Shown here piece after piece: positions 1-6,368 of a stretch of 64,000 nt of DNA. The notes under the pieces were generated by a model. That model searched no databases. It saw nothing but the letters and a program-made list of their open reading frames with translations, and was not told the origin of the DNA. The stretch covers positions 62,001-126,000 of the forward strand of contig JANQLG010000004.1 of assembly GCA_028280715.1 (NCBI GenBank), read 5' to 3'. The translations under genes were made by a program, and so were the position numbers. Numbering within the stretch: the stretch's first letter is position 1; each line of letters opens with the position of its first letter. Source of the stretch: Spongiibacteraceae bacterium. Its GTDB lineage: Bacteria; Pseudomonadota; Gammaproteobacteria; Pseudomonadales; Dasaniaceae.

Positions 1-779
1 AGTTACCCGGCTTTTTAGCCTGCGATACCAGTTACCACGATATTCAGCATGTACTCGATGTTAGTCTGGCTATGGCTCGATTACTGGATGGTTACGATGC
101 TTCTCACGAACCCGCAGAACAGCTTGGTGCAGAGTTAGCCAAGCTGGGTTTAATCGTTGCCCTGTTCCATGATTCCGGATATATCCGCAGGCAAGGTGAG
201 TCGGATATTCAAAATGGCGCGGAGTACACCAAGATTCATGTCAGTCGTAGTGCGCAGTTTATGGCGGAATATTTGCCGTCAATTGGTTATACCGATAATG
301 CACAACTGGCAGGCAGGCTGGTGCATTTTACCGGCTATGAATGCAAGCCCGATGAGATCAATATTGATGATCCAAAACTGAGAACTGTTGGTGCGCTGGT
401 AGGAACTGCCGATGTTATTGCGCAGATGGCCGACCCGGCTTATTTGGAAAAATGTCGTGACCGATTATTTCCGGAATTTGAAGTGGGTGGTATCGCCAGA
501 CAGAAAAAACCGGATGGATCAGAAACGGTTCTGTACAAATCTGCCGAAGATTTACTGATCAAAACACCGCAGTTTATTAAAACCACTATCGAAGAACGCC
601 TGGAAGGGCATTTCAACGGTTTATACCATTACGTGGAAGCGCATTTTGGTGGGCGCAATTATTATATGGAAGCACTGGAAAAAAATTGCCTGCATTTAGA
701 ATCACTGCTGGCTCAAAACGATCCATCACTACTCTCAGGCTCAGCGCTTCGACCAAAATTTTCTAAACGTGCCCACTGA
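1..779 (+). CDS. HD-domain (metal-dependent phosphohydrolase-like) protein, 5' end cut by window
   Basis: The reading frame is open from the first bases of the window, so the true start lies upstream; the first in-window ATG (72) is internal. The translated upstream part contains YHDIQHVLDV and then LFHDSGYIRR. These are the first His and the His-Asp pair of an HD-superfamily metal site, which normally hydrolyses phosphoesters (nucleotides or cyclic nucleotides). About 259 residues are visible and no second domain is recognisable. The stop overlaps the start of rsmJ by 11 bases, so the two are probably translationally coupled. The substrate is unknown. The HD assignment is firm; any specific function would be a guess. 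Confidence 0.8.
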   Translation, partial: LPGFLACDTSYHDIQHVLDVSLAMARLLDGYDASHEPAEQLGAELAKLGLIVALFHDSGYIRRQGESDIQNGAEYTKIHVSRSAQFMAEYLPSIGYTDNAQLAGRLVHFTGYECKPDEINIDDPKLRTVGALVGTADVIAQMADPAYLEKCRDRLFPEFEVGGIARQKKPDGSETVLYKSAEDLLIKTPQFIKTTIEERLEGHFNGLYHYVEAHFGGRNYYMEALEKNCLHLESLLAQNDPSLLSGSALRPKFSKRAH

Positions 780-1563
780 TCAATCAGCACTGGCTGTCCT
801 TCTTAATCCTACCTGTGAAAAGCAATGTCATGCATTAGCTGACATATTGCAATTGCCACTGTTACAGCATGATGATGAAAAGACCAACTACCCTTTTTAC
901 CTCAGTGTGGATGAGCAGGGTGTTTACGTTCAGCAAACAGGATTCAAAGCGCCTGGCCCTGTACGCGTCGATTTTTCTGGTGGTGCTTCTGCCTATCGGC
1001 GCACCAAGGGAGGAGGAGAATTAATTGTCAAAGCAGTGGGTGGCGATAAGAAAAACAGGCCAACAGTATTAGATGCAACCGCTGGTTTAGGGCGAGACAG
1101 TTTTGTATTGGCTGCTAAAGGCTGCAGCGTTGTTCTATGCGAACGTTCACCAGTGATTTATCAGTTATTACAGGACGGTCTGCAGCGTGCGTCAACATCA
1201 AATGATATTGAGCTGAAAAACATTGCGGAAAGAATGCATTTGCAGGCAATGGATGCGATTGATTTTCTGCAAAAAATCGAAAACGAACAGCGACCCGATG
1301 TGGTTATGATTGATCCCATGTTTCCTCCTTCCGGAAAATCGGCATTGGTAAAAAAAGATATGCAGGCCTTTCATCAATTAGTTGGCCCTGATCAGGATGG
1401 AAAACAATTACTTGAAATCGCTTTGCAAAAAGCCGTGCATAGAGTTGTGGTTAAGCGACCACGAAAAGCAGAATGGTTAGGTCAAAGAAAACCGAATTAT
1501 GCTTTAGAAGGTAAAGCAATTCGTTTTGATATTTATTCTCTGAAGACTTTTTCTAGCAAATAA
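769..1563 (+). CDS. rsmJ: 16S rRNA (guanine-1516-N2)-methyltransferase RsmJ
   Basis: RsmJ methylates G1516 of 16S rRNA on the assembled 30S subunit using S-adenosylmethionine. The 264-residue length is usual for the family. The SAM-binding glycine loop VLDATAGLGRDSF lies near residues 100-112, and the catalytic-type motif MIDPMFPP is followed by the family-specific segment KSALVKKDMQ near residues 180-200. The start is a GTG at 769 inside the end of the upstream HD gene. It converges on a minus-strand thioesterase gene 23 bases downstream. The assignment rests on family motifs and is strong. Confidence 0.93.
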   Translation: MPTDQSALAVLLNPTCEKQCHALADILQLPLLQHDDEKTNYPFYLSVDEQGVYVQQTGFKAPGPVRVDFSGGASAYRRTKGGGELIVKAVGGDKKNRPTVLDATAGLGRDSFVLAAKGCSVVLCERSPVIYQLLQDGLQRASTSNDIELKNIAERMHLQAMDAIDFLQKIENEQRPDVVMIDPMFPPSGKSALVKKDMQAFHQLVGPDQDGKQLLEIALQKAVHRVVVKRPRKAEWLGQRKPNYALEGKAIRFDIYSLKTFSSK

Positions 1564-1586
1564 AGTAGCCCTATTGCTATATTAAT

Positions 1587-2063
1587 TTATCCTTCCTTGG
1601 CGCCAATCAAAGCATATTCGCCATGAAATAGAACCGCTTCTTTTCCCTGGTTAGTAACTGATGATGACAATTTGATTCTTGCCAGTTTTCCCGATTGAAC
1701 ACGATCAAAAAATCGATCCCATTCTTGCTCAGATAATGGATGAGACTGTGCATAAATGATTTTGTCATCCACAGGATTCAGATAATCGATTTCTCCATGG
1801 CGTACCACAATATTAGGGTCAATATTTCGTTGCCTTGCCTGTAGATAAACCATTCCCCAGCAACTCATTACTGTTAAGCAATATAGGCTGCCGCCGAATG
1901 CGGTAAGTTTATCATTTAGAGAGGGTTTCAGGTCCATTGCAAGGGTCAATACTTTTTCATCATAGTTTTCTACGCGTAAATTTAGGTAGTCGGTTATAGG
2001 TAAATGTTGCTGAAAAAACTGATTTAGTAAAGACTGAGTTTCAGATGATGACGAGTCTGTCAT
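1587..2063 (-). CDS. YiiD C-terminal-domain type thioesterase
   Basis: A 158-residue single-domain hotdog-fold protein resembling the thioesterase half of YiiD (YiiD_C family). The core has the pattern LNDKLTAFGGSLYCLTVMSCWG, in which the conserved Asn, Gly-Gly and hydrophobic central helix of hotdog thioesterases are visible. It probably hydrolyses an acyl-CoA or similar thioester in the cytoplasm, but the substrate is not known. The N-terminal 10 residues are Ser-rich and may be disordered. It is monocistronic and divergent from the HDOD gene. Confidence 0.75.
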   Translation of the reverse strand: MTDSSSSETQSLLNQFFQQHLPITDYLNLRVENYDEKVLTLAMDLKPSLNDKLTAFGGSLYCLTVMSCWGMVYLQARQRNIDPNIVVRHGEIDYLNPVDDKIIYAQSHPLSEQEWDRFFDRVQSGKLARIKLSSSVTNQGKEAVLFHGEYALIGAKEG

Positions 2064-2365
2064 TATTGAGTATTCCTTTTATAATTTATTTCAAATGAAG
2101 AAAATCTACGGTGATATACATATAGTGAATATTTTTATCAAGCCTCTGAAGTGATTATTCTTAGAACTAATTATCAAGTAAAATAAAAATCATAAATAAA
2201 AAAATCTAATGAAAGCGTTTATATAAGCCATAATTTGTGAGAAGGTTAACGGTAATGGTGTATCTTCTCCGCCGCAATGCCAATCTCATCATGAAGTTGT
2301 TGTCACAGCTTTTCCAAGAGTAATTTAGTTATAAATTATAAGTGAACTTATGTGTGGTAAAAACT
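2064..2365. other. AT-rich divergent intergenic region
   Basis: About 300 bases between the minus-strand thioesterase and the plus-strand HDOD gene. The stretch is very AT-rich in its first two thirds and must hold both promoters. I see no convincing -35/-10 pair, RNA gene or ORF. A TTGTCA near 2304 followed by AT-rich sequence is the best plus-strand candidate, and it is weak. Confidence 0.4.
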
Positions 2366-3850
2366 ATGTCTAAAGGTAAGGGAATCGATTACTGGATAGG
2401 TAGTTTAAGTCGTTCAGAAATTCCCGCCTTTTCATATATTATTTCTGAAATTAATAAACAGTGCTCCGATGACGAAAGCTCCGCTACAGAGTTAGCAGAA
2501 ATCATTTTAAAAGATGCGTCGCTCACATCAAAAATTCTTAAAGTTGTTAATAGCGCTTATTATAATCCTCAATATAAGAAGCCCATTACCACAGTGAGCC
2601 GGGCAGTGGTGTTATTAGGTTTTTCAGGTATCAAATCTATCTTGCTCACCACGATGTTAATTGAGCATGCGTTAAAAAGTAAAGGCAAAGCCAGAGTGCT
2701 AAGTTGCTTGGCTAAATCAATTCACCGGGCAGTGCAAACACGATTTTTAGTTAAGCATATTGATGATGTGAGTGATGAGCTGCTAGAAGAATCATTTATC
2801 TATGGCTTGGTCTATGACATAGCGGAAATTGCTTTTTGGTCTGGTAATTACCCGGAAGTTGCATGGATGGAGAAGGCATTAGATGGAGCCGGTAACAATC
2901 ATGAGGAGTTGCAAAGAGAAGTTCTAGGAGCGAGCTTCAGGCAAATTAGTCGAGGCCTAATGAAACAATGGCAACTAGGTTCAGATTTTGATGAAATATT
3001 TTCGCCTGCTTCCAGCTCAACCTTAAATAAAAGTGTTTTATGTATTCAATTAGCTGATGAACTATGCGATGCCGCCATGGATGGCTGGCAAGGTGATAAT
3101 GTCAACAACTGTATTCTTAAAGCCGCAGAAGTAATTGGCTTGAATGCTGAAGATACCAGAGTGCTGCTCAAGGATCGAGCTGATTTAGCTTCTCAGATTG
3201 CGTCGATTAATGGCTGTGACGAGCTATGTGAACTTATCCCCTCGGCCAATACCTACAACCAGTTTAAAATCGACCCTGTTAAGGAGACAGTCGCTGATCC
3301 CGCTTTGTTATTGGATTTACTCAGGGAAATAAAAATTATTGAACAGCAAACAGTCGACATGAATATGTTGTTTCATATGTTATTGGAATGTGCACATCGT
3401 GGTATTGGCATGGAACGTGTCGCTATATTTATCATCAATAAAGCATCAACCGCCGCAACATTAAAATATGCAGTGGGTAAAGAGATCGATCAATGGCAAA
3501 AAGGATTAGAAATTCCCGTGTCGGCTAATGATCCCAACATTTTTTCACATAGCATTCACCAGCGGGAAGATCTATGGCTTAAGCCCGATCAGGATCAATC
3601 GTGGATAAACCTTATAAGCCAAACTAACTTTCTGTCCTTTGATACAAGCAATGCGCTGATATCAACGATCTATGCAGGGAGTAGGCCCATTGCTTTGTTA
3701 GTTGCAGATCGTGGTGAGAAGGGCTGTGCCATTGAGGAGTCACAGTTTGAAAGTTATAGTTTTTTTTCCCAGCAAGCCAGTCAATCACTGACAGTGGCTG
3801 TCAGTTCTAAAAGTAGTCACAACTCAAAAAAAATGCACCAACATAAATGA
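2366..3850 (+). CDS. HDOD-domain signalling protein with C-terminal GAF-like region
   Basis: The N-terminal ~280 residues match an HDOD domain, the degenerate HD domain of bacterial signalling proteins: ILKDASLTSKILKVVNSAYY followed by AVVLLGFSGIKSILL. HDOD proteins lack the catalytic His-Asp set and usually act as scaffolds in motility, stress or second-messenger pathways. The last ~150 residues look like a GAF-type sensor fold (ERVAIFIINK...TLKYAVG...ALLVADRG). The frame opens at a GTG (2342), but the ATG at 2366 begins the typical family N-terminus. Neither start has a good ribosome-binding site, so the start is uncertain. It stands alone with no partner kinase or cyclase adjacent. Confidence 0.82.
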   Translation: MSKGKGIDYWIGSLSRSEIPAFSYIISEINKQCSDDESSATELAEIILKDASLTSKILKVVNSAYYNPQYKKPITTVSRAVVLLGFSGIKSILLTTMLIEHALKSKGKARVLSCLAKSIHRAVQTRFLVKHIDDVSDELLEESFIYGLVYDIAEIAFWSGNYPEVAWMEKALDGAGNNHEELQREVLGASFRQISRGLMKQWQLGSDFDEIFSPASSSTLNKSVLCIQLADELCDAAMDGWQGDNVNNCILKAAEVIGLNAEDTRVLLKDRADLASQIASINGCDELCELIPSANTYNQFKIDPVKETVADPALLLDLLREIKIIEQQTVDMNMLFHMLLECAHRGIGMERVAIFIINKASTAATLKYAVGKEIDQWQKGLEIPVSANDPNIFSHSIHQREDLWLKPDQDQSWINLISQTNFLSFDTSNALISTIYAGSRPIALLVADRGEKGCAIEESQFESYSFFSQQASQSLTVAVSSKSSHNSKKMHQHK

Positions 3851-3907
3851 AAGGGATGAGTAGTTGCAAAGAGTAATGAAATTTTTTATTGGTCAGCTAT
3901 ATAAGGG

Positions 3908-4342
3908 TTATTGATAACCCAGTGCGTTAACGAGTGGTATTTTACTGCGTACGAAAATGCCATTACCTCTACCAATTTCTTTACCCTCAGAATCATAAAC
4001 AATAGATTCAGCAATAAACTGCGAATTATTCTGATTGACGACATTGCCAATAGCTTTCATGGTTCCTGATGAAACGGGGCGAGTGAGATAAGTCGTAAAA
4101 GAAGTGGTTAACACAAAAACCTCTGGTTCCAGTGTATTAGCGGCGAAGAAGGCTGCATCATCCAGCATTTTAAAATAGACAGAGCCGTGCACGCCGCCGC
4201 CGGAGTGGTGGTATTTTTCGCTTAATTCGATTTCTATTTCAGCATGGCCTTCTGATAGGGTCATGGTTGGGTTGTAGATTTGGTTAATGGGGGCGGCGGC
4301 GTACATGTTGAGTAGGGCGGTGTAGTGGGGAGTGGTGTTCAT
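3908..4342 (-). CDS. PaaI-family hotdog thioesterase
   Basis: A 144-residue cytoplasmic hotdog-fold protein. The segment GGGVHGSVYFKMLDDAAFFAA has the His-Gly and the Asp on the central helix that are typical of PaaI-like acyl-CoA thioesterases, followed by TTSFTTYLTRPV, the usual beta strand. It probably hydrolyses aryl- or acyl-CoA esters; the substrate cannot be named. It is the second small thioesterase within 3 kb, but the two do not look like duplicates of each other. Confidence 0.78.
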   Translation of the reverse strand: MNTTPHYTALLNMYAAAPINQIYNPTMTLSEGHAEIEIELSEKYHHSGGGVHGSVYFKMLDDAAFFAANTLEPEVFVLTTSFTTYLTRPVSSGTMKAIGNVVNQNNSQFIAESIVYDSEGKEIGRGNGIFVRSKIPLVNALGYQ

Positions 4343-4440
4343 GGTTTGGTGCCTTGTTACATGCCCTTAGATTTAAGAGATCAATGGCCTTTTCTACTTC
4401 TCTAATTACTTGGGACATACTTTCTTAGGATTTTAAAAAT

Positions 4441-4499
4441 CAGAAATCAGAAATCAGAAATCAGAAATCAGAAATCAGAAATCAGAAATCAGAAATCAG
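4441..4499. repeat. Heptamer tandem repeat (cagaaat, eight copies)
   Basis: Eight perfect head-to-tail copies of a 7-base unit (cagaaat), with a partial unit on each side, fill the gap after the PaaI-like gene at the edge of the cassette region. Perfect identity between units suggests recent slippage and a copy number likely to vary between isolates. It is not in any supported ORF. Just after it is a gtcaggtcttt motif; no transposase is present here. Confidence 0.95.
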
Positions 4500-4577
4500 G
4501 GTCAGGTCTTTGATTTATGATTTTTCACTATTGCTGAGGATATTATAAATCAATAGTTTGATCCTTATAATGCCACT

Positions 4578-4871
4578 TTATTCTTCATGTGCTTCTAACT
4601 CAGGATCACTAAATATGATCACATTGTACTTTTCTTTCAACACATCTATTACTTTTTGAACAAGTGGATTTTCTTTCTTCTCTGACTTAACTTGATGATT
4701 CATTGAAGAGAAGGTATCAATCATTACCTTATGATCTCCTTCGTAAATCCAAATCCATGAATCACATTGATGCCCTGAATCTACTTGTTTAAATTTGCTT
4801 TTTACATGCTTAAGCAGAGGTTCATGAAAATCAGCATAGTGTTCATTGTATTTTATTTCTGCGAAGATCAT
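4578..4871 (-). CDS. Hypothetical protein, last gene of the cassette cluster
   Basis: A 97-residue acidic and lysine-rich protein with no family I recognise. It has no signal peptide or membrane segment. It carries a Trp-rich stretch (CDSWIWIYEGDH) and ends in an acidic tail. Its ATG lies about 33 bases inside the predicted cassette boundary at 4904/4905, which fits an integron cassette gene. No attC-like site is visible downstream of its stop; the next landmark there is the heptamer repeat. The ribosome-binding site is poor. It is probably real because of its position and strand. Confidence 0.5.
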   Translation of the reverse strand: MIFAEIKYNEHYADFHEPLLKHVKSKFKQVDSGHQCDSWIWIYEGDHKVMIDTFSSMNHQVKSEKKENPLVQKVIDVLKEKYNVIIFSDPELEAHEE

Positions 4872-4898
4872 GATTTTTTGTGACTAATTGCTTGGAGC

Positions 4899-4979
4899 AT
4901 ATAACGCCGCCAACACGGGCCTCGCGAAGCGAGGTCCAGCCCCAGCTTGCTGGGGCGTGTGTGGTTGGCTTTGTTATGC
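4899..4979 (-). other. attC-like integron recombination site (site 1)
   Basis: On the minus strand the 81-base site begins GCATAACAAAGCCAACC and ends GTGTTGGCGGCGTTATAT. The ends form the imperfect inverted repeat expected of R''/L'' and L'/R' boxes: ATAAC pairs with GTTAT and GCCAAC with GTTGGC. Between them are two further hairpins (CCCCAGCAAGCTGGGG and CCTCGCTTCGCGAGG). The stop codon of the Cas2-like gene (4974-4976) lies inside the R'' box, as in real gene cassettes. The internal motif GGCTGGACCTC is shared with site 2. Confidence 0.85.
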
Positions 4980-5234
4980 ATGGCTTTTCAAGTCGTTGGG
5001 TGTTCCGAGAGTATTATATGAAGCCCAGTTGGTAACTTCGGAGACCATCAAACCATCATCACTATCAATGAATCGTTTAAAGTAATCTCGAAGTCCACTT
5101 GCAGAGGTATTGATACGCTCAAAGCTCCAAGTTGACTCTAGGATGCGAACAGCGTTGAATTTTTTCAGCTCATCATAAAGCGGTTGATAATTCCGAGACT
5201 TGCGTAAGTCGTATGTCAAAAAATAAGTTGCCAT
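4974..5234 (-). CDS. Cas2-like (SinR/VapD-type fold) small protein in an integron cassette
   Basis: An 86-residue protein. It begins MATYFLTYDLR, a hydrophobic beta strand ending in Asp9 as in Cas2. RNYQPLYDEL (helix) and AVRILESTWSF (strand) follow, and the end is DGLMVSEVTNWASYN, again a strand. This is the ferredoxin-like Cas2/VapD layout found in stand-alone proteins often labelled SinR family. No cas1 or CRISPR array is nearby, so an adaptation role is not supported; a nuclease, toxin-like or structural role is possible. The start is well set by AGAGGAG eight bases upstream. It has its own predicted promoter and palindrome (5267-5320), and its stop lies inside an attC-like site. Confidence 0.8.
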   Translation of the reverse strand: MATYFLTYDLRKSRNYQPLYDELKKFNAVRILESTWSFERINTSASGLRDYFKRFIDSDDGLMVSEVTNWASYNTLGTPNDLKSHA

Positions 5235-5266
5235 GGGGCGACTCCTCTTAGTCTAAAATCAATTTG

Positions 5267-5320
5267 CAGTACATTATTTGTACAGGTCAGACTATACCCC
5301 GACTTTTTCAAACTGGTCAA
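5267..5320 (-). promoter_or_regulatory. Promoter and operator-like palindrome for the Cas2-like cassette gene
   Basis: Reading the minus strand, TTGACC (5320-5315) and TATAGT (5296-5291) are separated by 18 bases, giving a plausible sigma-70 promoter inside the cassette. The expected transcription start falls on a 19-base imperfect inverted repeat, CAGTACA-TTATT-TGTACAG on the plus strand (5267-5285, one mismatch pair). A palindrome over the start site is the usual place for a repressor operator. A ribosome-binding site follows at 5250-5242. The repressor is unknown; the function of the palindrome is inferred. Confidence 0.6.
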
Positions 5321-5342
5321 GCATCCAGTGGATGTTTATACA

Positions 5343-5421
5343 GCATAACGCCTCAATAATGGGCCGGAGCACGCAATGCGGAGGTCCAGCCCTGCAGGAC
5401 GACATTGATTGACTTGTTAGC
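5343..5421 (-). other. attC-like integron recombination site (site 2)
   Basis: On the minus strand the 79-base site runs from TGCTAACAAGTCAATCAATG to CATTATTGAGGCGTTATGC. The ends pair imperfectly (CTAAC with GTTAT-type R boxes, TCAAT with ATTGA), as attC L and R boxes do. The core holds a GGCTGGACCTCCG segment closely matching site 1. The stop codon of the 127-residue gene (5417-5419) is inside the R'' box. Together with site 1 it bounds a 444-base cassette (about 4905-5348). Confidence 0.85.
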
Positions 5422-5800
5422 ACTCTTTCTCAAACTCAGCACATATCAACTTATAGAGAGAATCAGCCAACTGATTTGGCGTATCGGATTCTGGGATCCA
5501 CATAGGTTGGTATTCCTCGCCATTTGCCTCCAAATAGAAGTTTGATTTACCTCCAATTGTAAAATGCCTATAAAGCTTGTACGAAAAATTCCCAATTGAG
5601 TGCGCCTTTGGGTTATCAGAATGCACTAATAATAATTCATTAAATATTTTTCGGTTTTCTATAGATGCAAATACATATTTATTATAGATATCATATTGCC
5701 CTGCAAATACCGTTGCCATTCCTTCTGTGATTTTAGTATTCGGGTTTTTGGGGTATGTTTTTTCAATATTTTTTACAAAATCTATGCTTGGTATTACCAC
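5417..5800 (-). CDS. Hypothetical cassette-borne protein
   Basis: A soluble protein of up to 127 residues with no family I recognise. It is rich in Tyr, Asn and Lys, with no signal peptide or membrane segment. The start is uncertain: the frame opens at a GTG (5800) without a clear ribosome-binding site, and an internal ATG about 27 codons later is an alternative. Its stop is embedded in attC-like site 2 and the strand matches the other two cassette genes, which argues that it is a real cassette gene. No attI or attC is seen between its start and the tRNA-Leu gene. Confidence 0.6.
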   Translation of the reverse strand: MVIPSIDFVKNIEKTYPKNPNTKITEGMATVFAGQYDIYNKYVFASIENRKIFNELLLVHSDNPKAHSIGNFSYKLYRHFTIGGKSNFYLEANGEEYQPMWIPESDTPNQLADSLYKLICAEFEKEC

Positions 5801-5899
5801 CAGAAGTGTTCTATCAATTTTTGAACCTTACCGATTCAAGTCCACAGATCTCACTAGCGTATAAAGTGTTGGGTGTACTGAAATGTTAGGAAGAATAAA

Positions 5900-5986
5900 T
5901 GGTACCGGAGGCCGGACTTGAACCGGCACGCTATCGCTAGCATCGGATTTTGAATCCGACGTGTCTACCAATTTCACCACTCCGGC
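5900..5986 (-). tRNA. tRNA-Leu (anticodon CAA)
   Basis: An 87-base type II tRNA with encoded CCA on the minus strand. The acceptor stem GCCGGAG pairs with CTCCGGT/C. The D-arm region is GTGAAATTGGTAGACAC, the anticodon stem-loop TCGGA-TTCAAAA-TCCGA gives anticodon CAA (UUG codons), then a long variable arm (GCTAGCGATAGC) and T-arm GCCGG-TTCAAGT-CCGGC. A strong stable-RNA promoter lies about 220 bases upstream (6202-6229), and a broken copy of the same tRNA lies between. Confidence 0.97.
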
Positions 5987-6161
5987 ACAGGAGGGGGGTA
6001 TTCCTTTGAAGTTACTGCCAAACACCAGATCCGTCGGATGTTTTTAATATTTTGAATCCGCCCAAATTGCTCAATCGCAATTTGCTACCAATTTCACCAC
6101 TCCGGCACAGGAGGGGGGTATTCCTTTGAAATTACTGGCAAGTACCCAGATCCGTCGGATA
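5965..6161. repeat. Direct duplication of the tRNA-Leu 5' part and its leader
   Basis: Bases 5965-6040 (the first 22 bases of the tRNA plus its leader) recur at 6085-6161, offset by 120 bases. The first 46 bases are nearly identical and the rest carries a few substitutions and one indel. The layout is that of a tandem tRNA duplication in which the upstream copy lost its 3' part. Confidence 0.9.
6041..6106 (-). pseudogene. Degraded tRNA-Leu copy containing an inserted hairpin
   Basis: On the minus strand the intact 5' tRNA-Leu part (GCCGGAGTGGTGAAATTGGTAG, ending at 6085) is followed by a palindrome, AAATTGC-GATTGA-GCAATTT (6083-6064). Next comes GGCGGATTCAAAATATT (6061-6045), which resembles the anticodon stem-loop with a broken 3' side. 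The variable arm, T-arm and acceptor 3' strand are missing. It lies between the stable-RNA promoter and the intact tRNA gene, so it should be transcribed as part of the precursor. Confidence 0.75.
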
Positions 6162-6201
6162 CTCTTTATATTTTTAATACGCTGGTTGGCGTGAGCGCGG
6201 C

Positions 6202-6229
6202 ATTATAGCAACCTCGATCTAAAGGTCAA
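6202..6229 (-). promoter_or_regulatory. Stable-RNA type sigma-70 promoter for the tRNA-Leu unit
   Basis: On the minus strand TTGACC (6229-6224), a 16-base spacer and a perfect TATAAT (6207-6202) are followed by the GC-rich discriminator GCCGCGC. That combination is typical of stringently controlled tRNA and rRNA promoters. Transcription would start near 6195, about 90 bases before the broken tRNA copy. Confidence 0.85.
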
Positions 6230-6368
6230 AGCATTGCTTATTATTTTAATGGTGGTGTTGGTTATGCCTAAGTTGTTCAAAAATAAGCCATTCCTCTGGA
6301 GTGATAACGGCTTTTAGGATACTCTTGCGCGCCTTGTTTTTGGCAATGTTGCTTAATTGTTTTTCTTC

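Noticed and set aside
4441-4499. Possible CRISPR array
   Set aside because: The units are 7 bases with no spacers; it is a simple tandem repeat. No cas1 or other cas operon is in the window, despite the Cas2-like gene nearby.
4888-5085. A 65-codon plus-strand ORF over attC site 1
   Set aside because: It runs through the recombination site and antisense to the better supported Cas2-like gene, with no ribosome-binding site.
5327-5342. LexA-box-like sequence (CTGTATAAACATCCAC on the minus strand)
   Set aside because: Only the left half fits; the right half lacks the ACAG/CCAG end, so SOS control of the cassette is not supported.
5829-5845. T-arm-like sequence CCGATTCAAGTCC on the plus strand near the tRNA
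   Set aside because: It is short, inverted relative to the tRNA and has no acceptor or anticodon stem around it; probably chance or decay.
5828-6025. A 65-codon minus-strand ORF with a VVKLVDTSDSKSDASDS stretch
   Set aside because: It is a translation of the tRNA-Leu gene itself, a well-known spurious ORF pattern.
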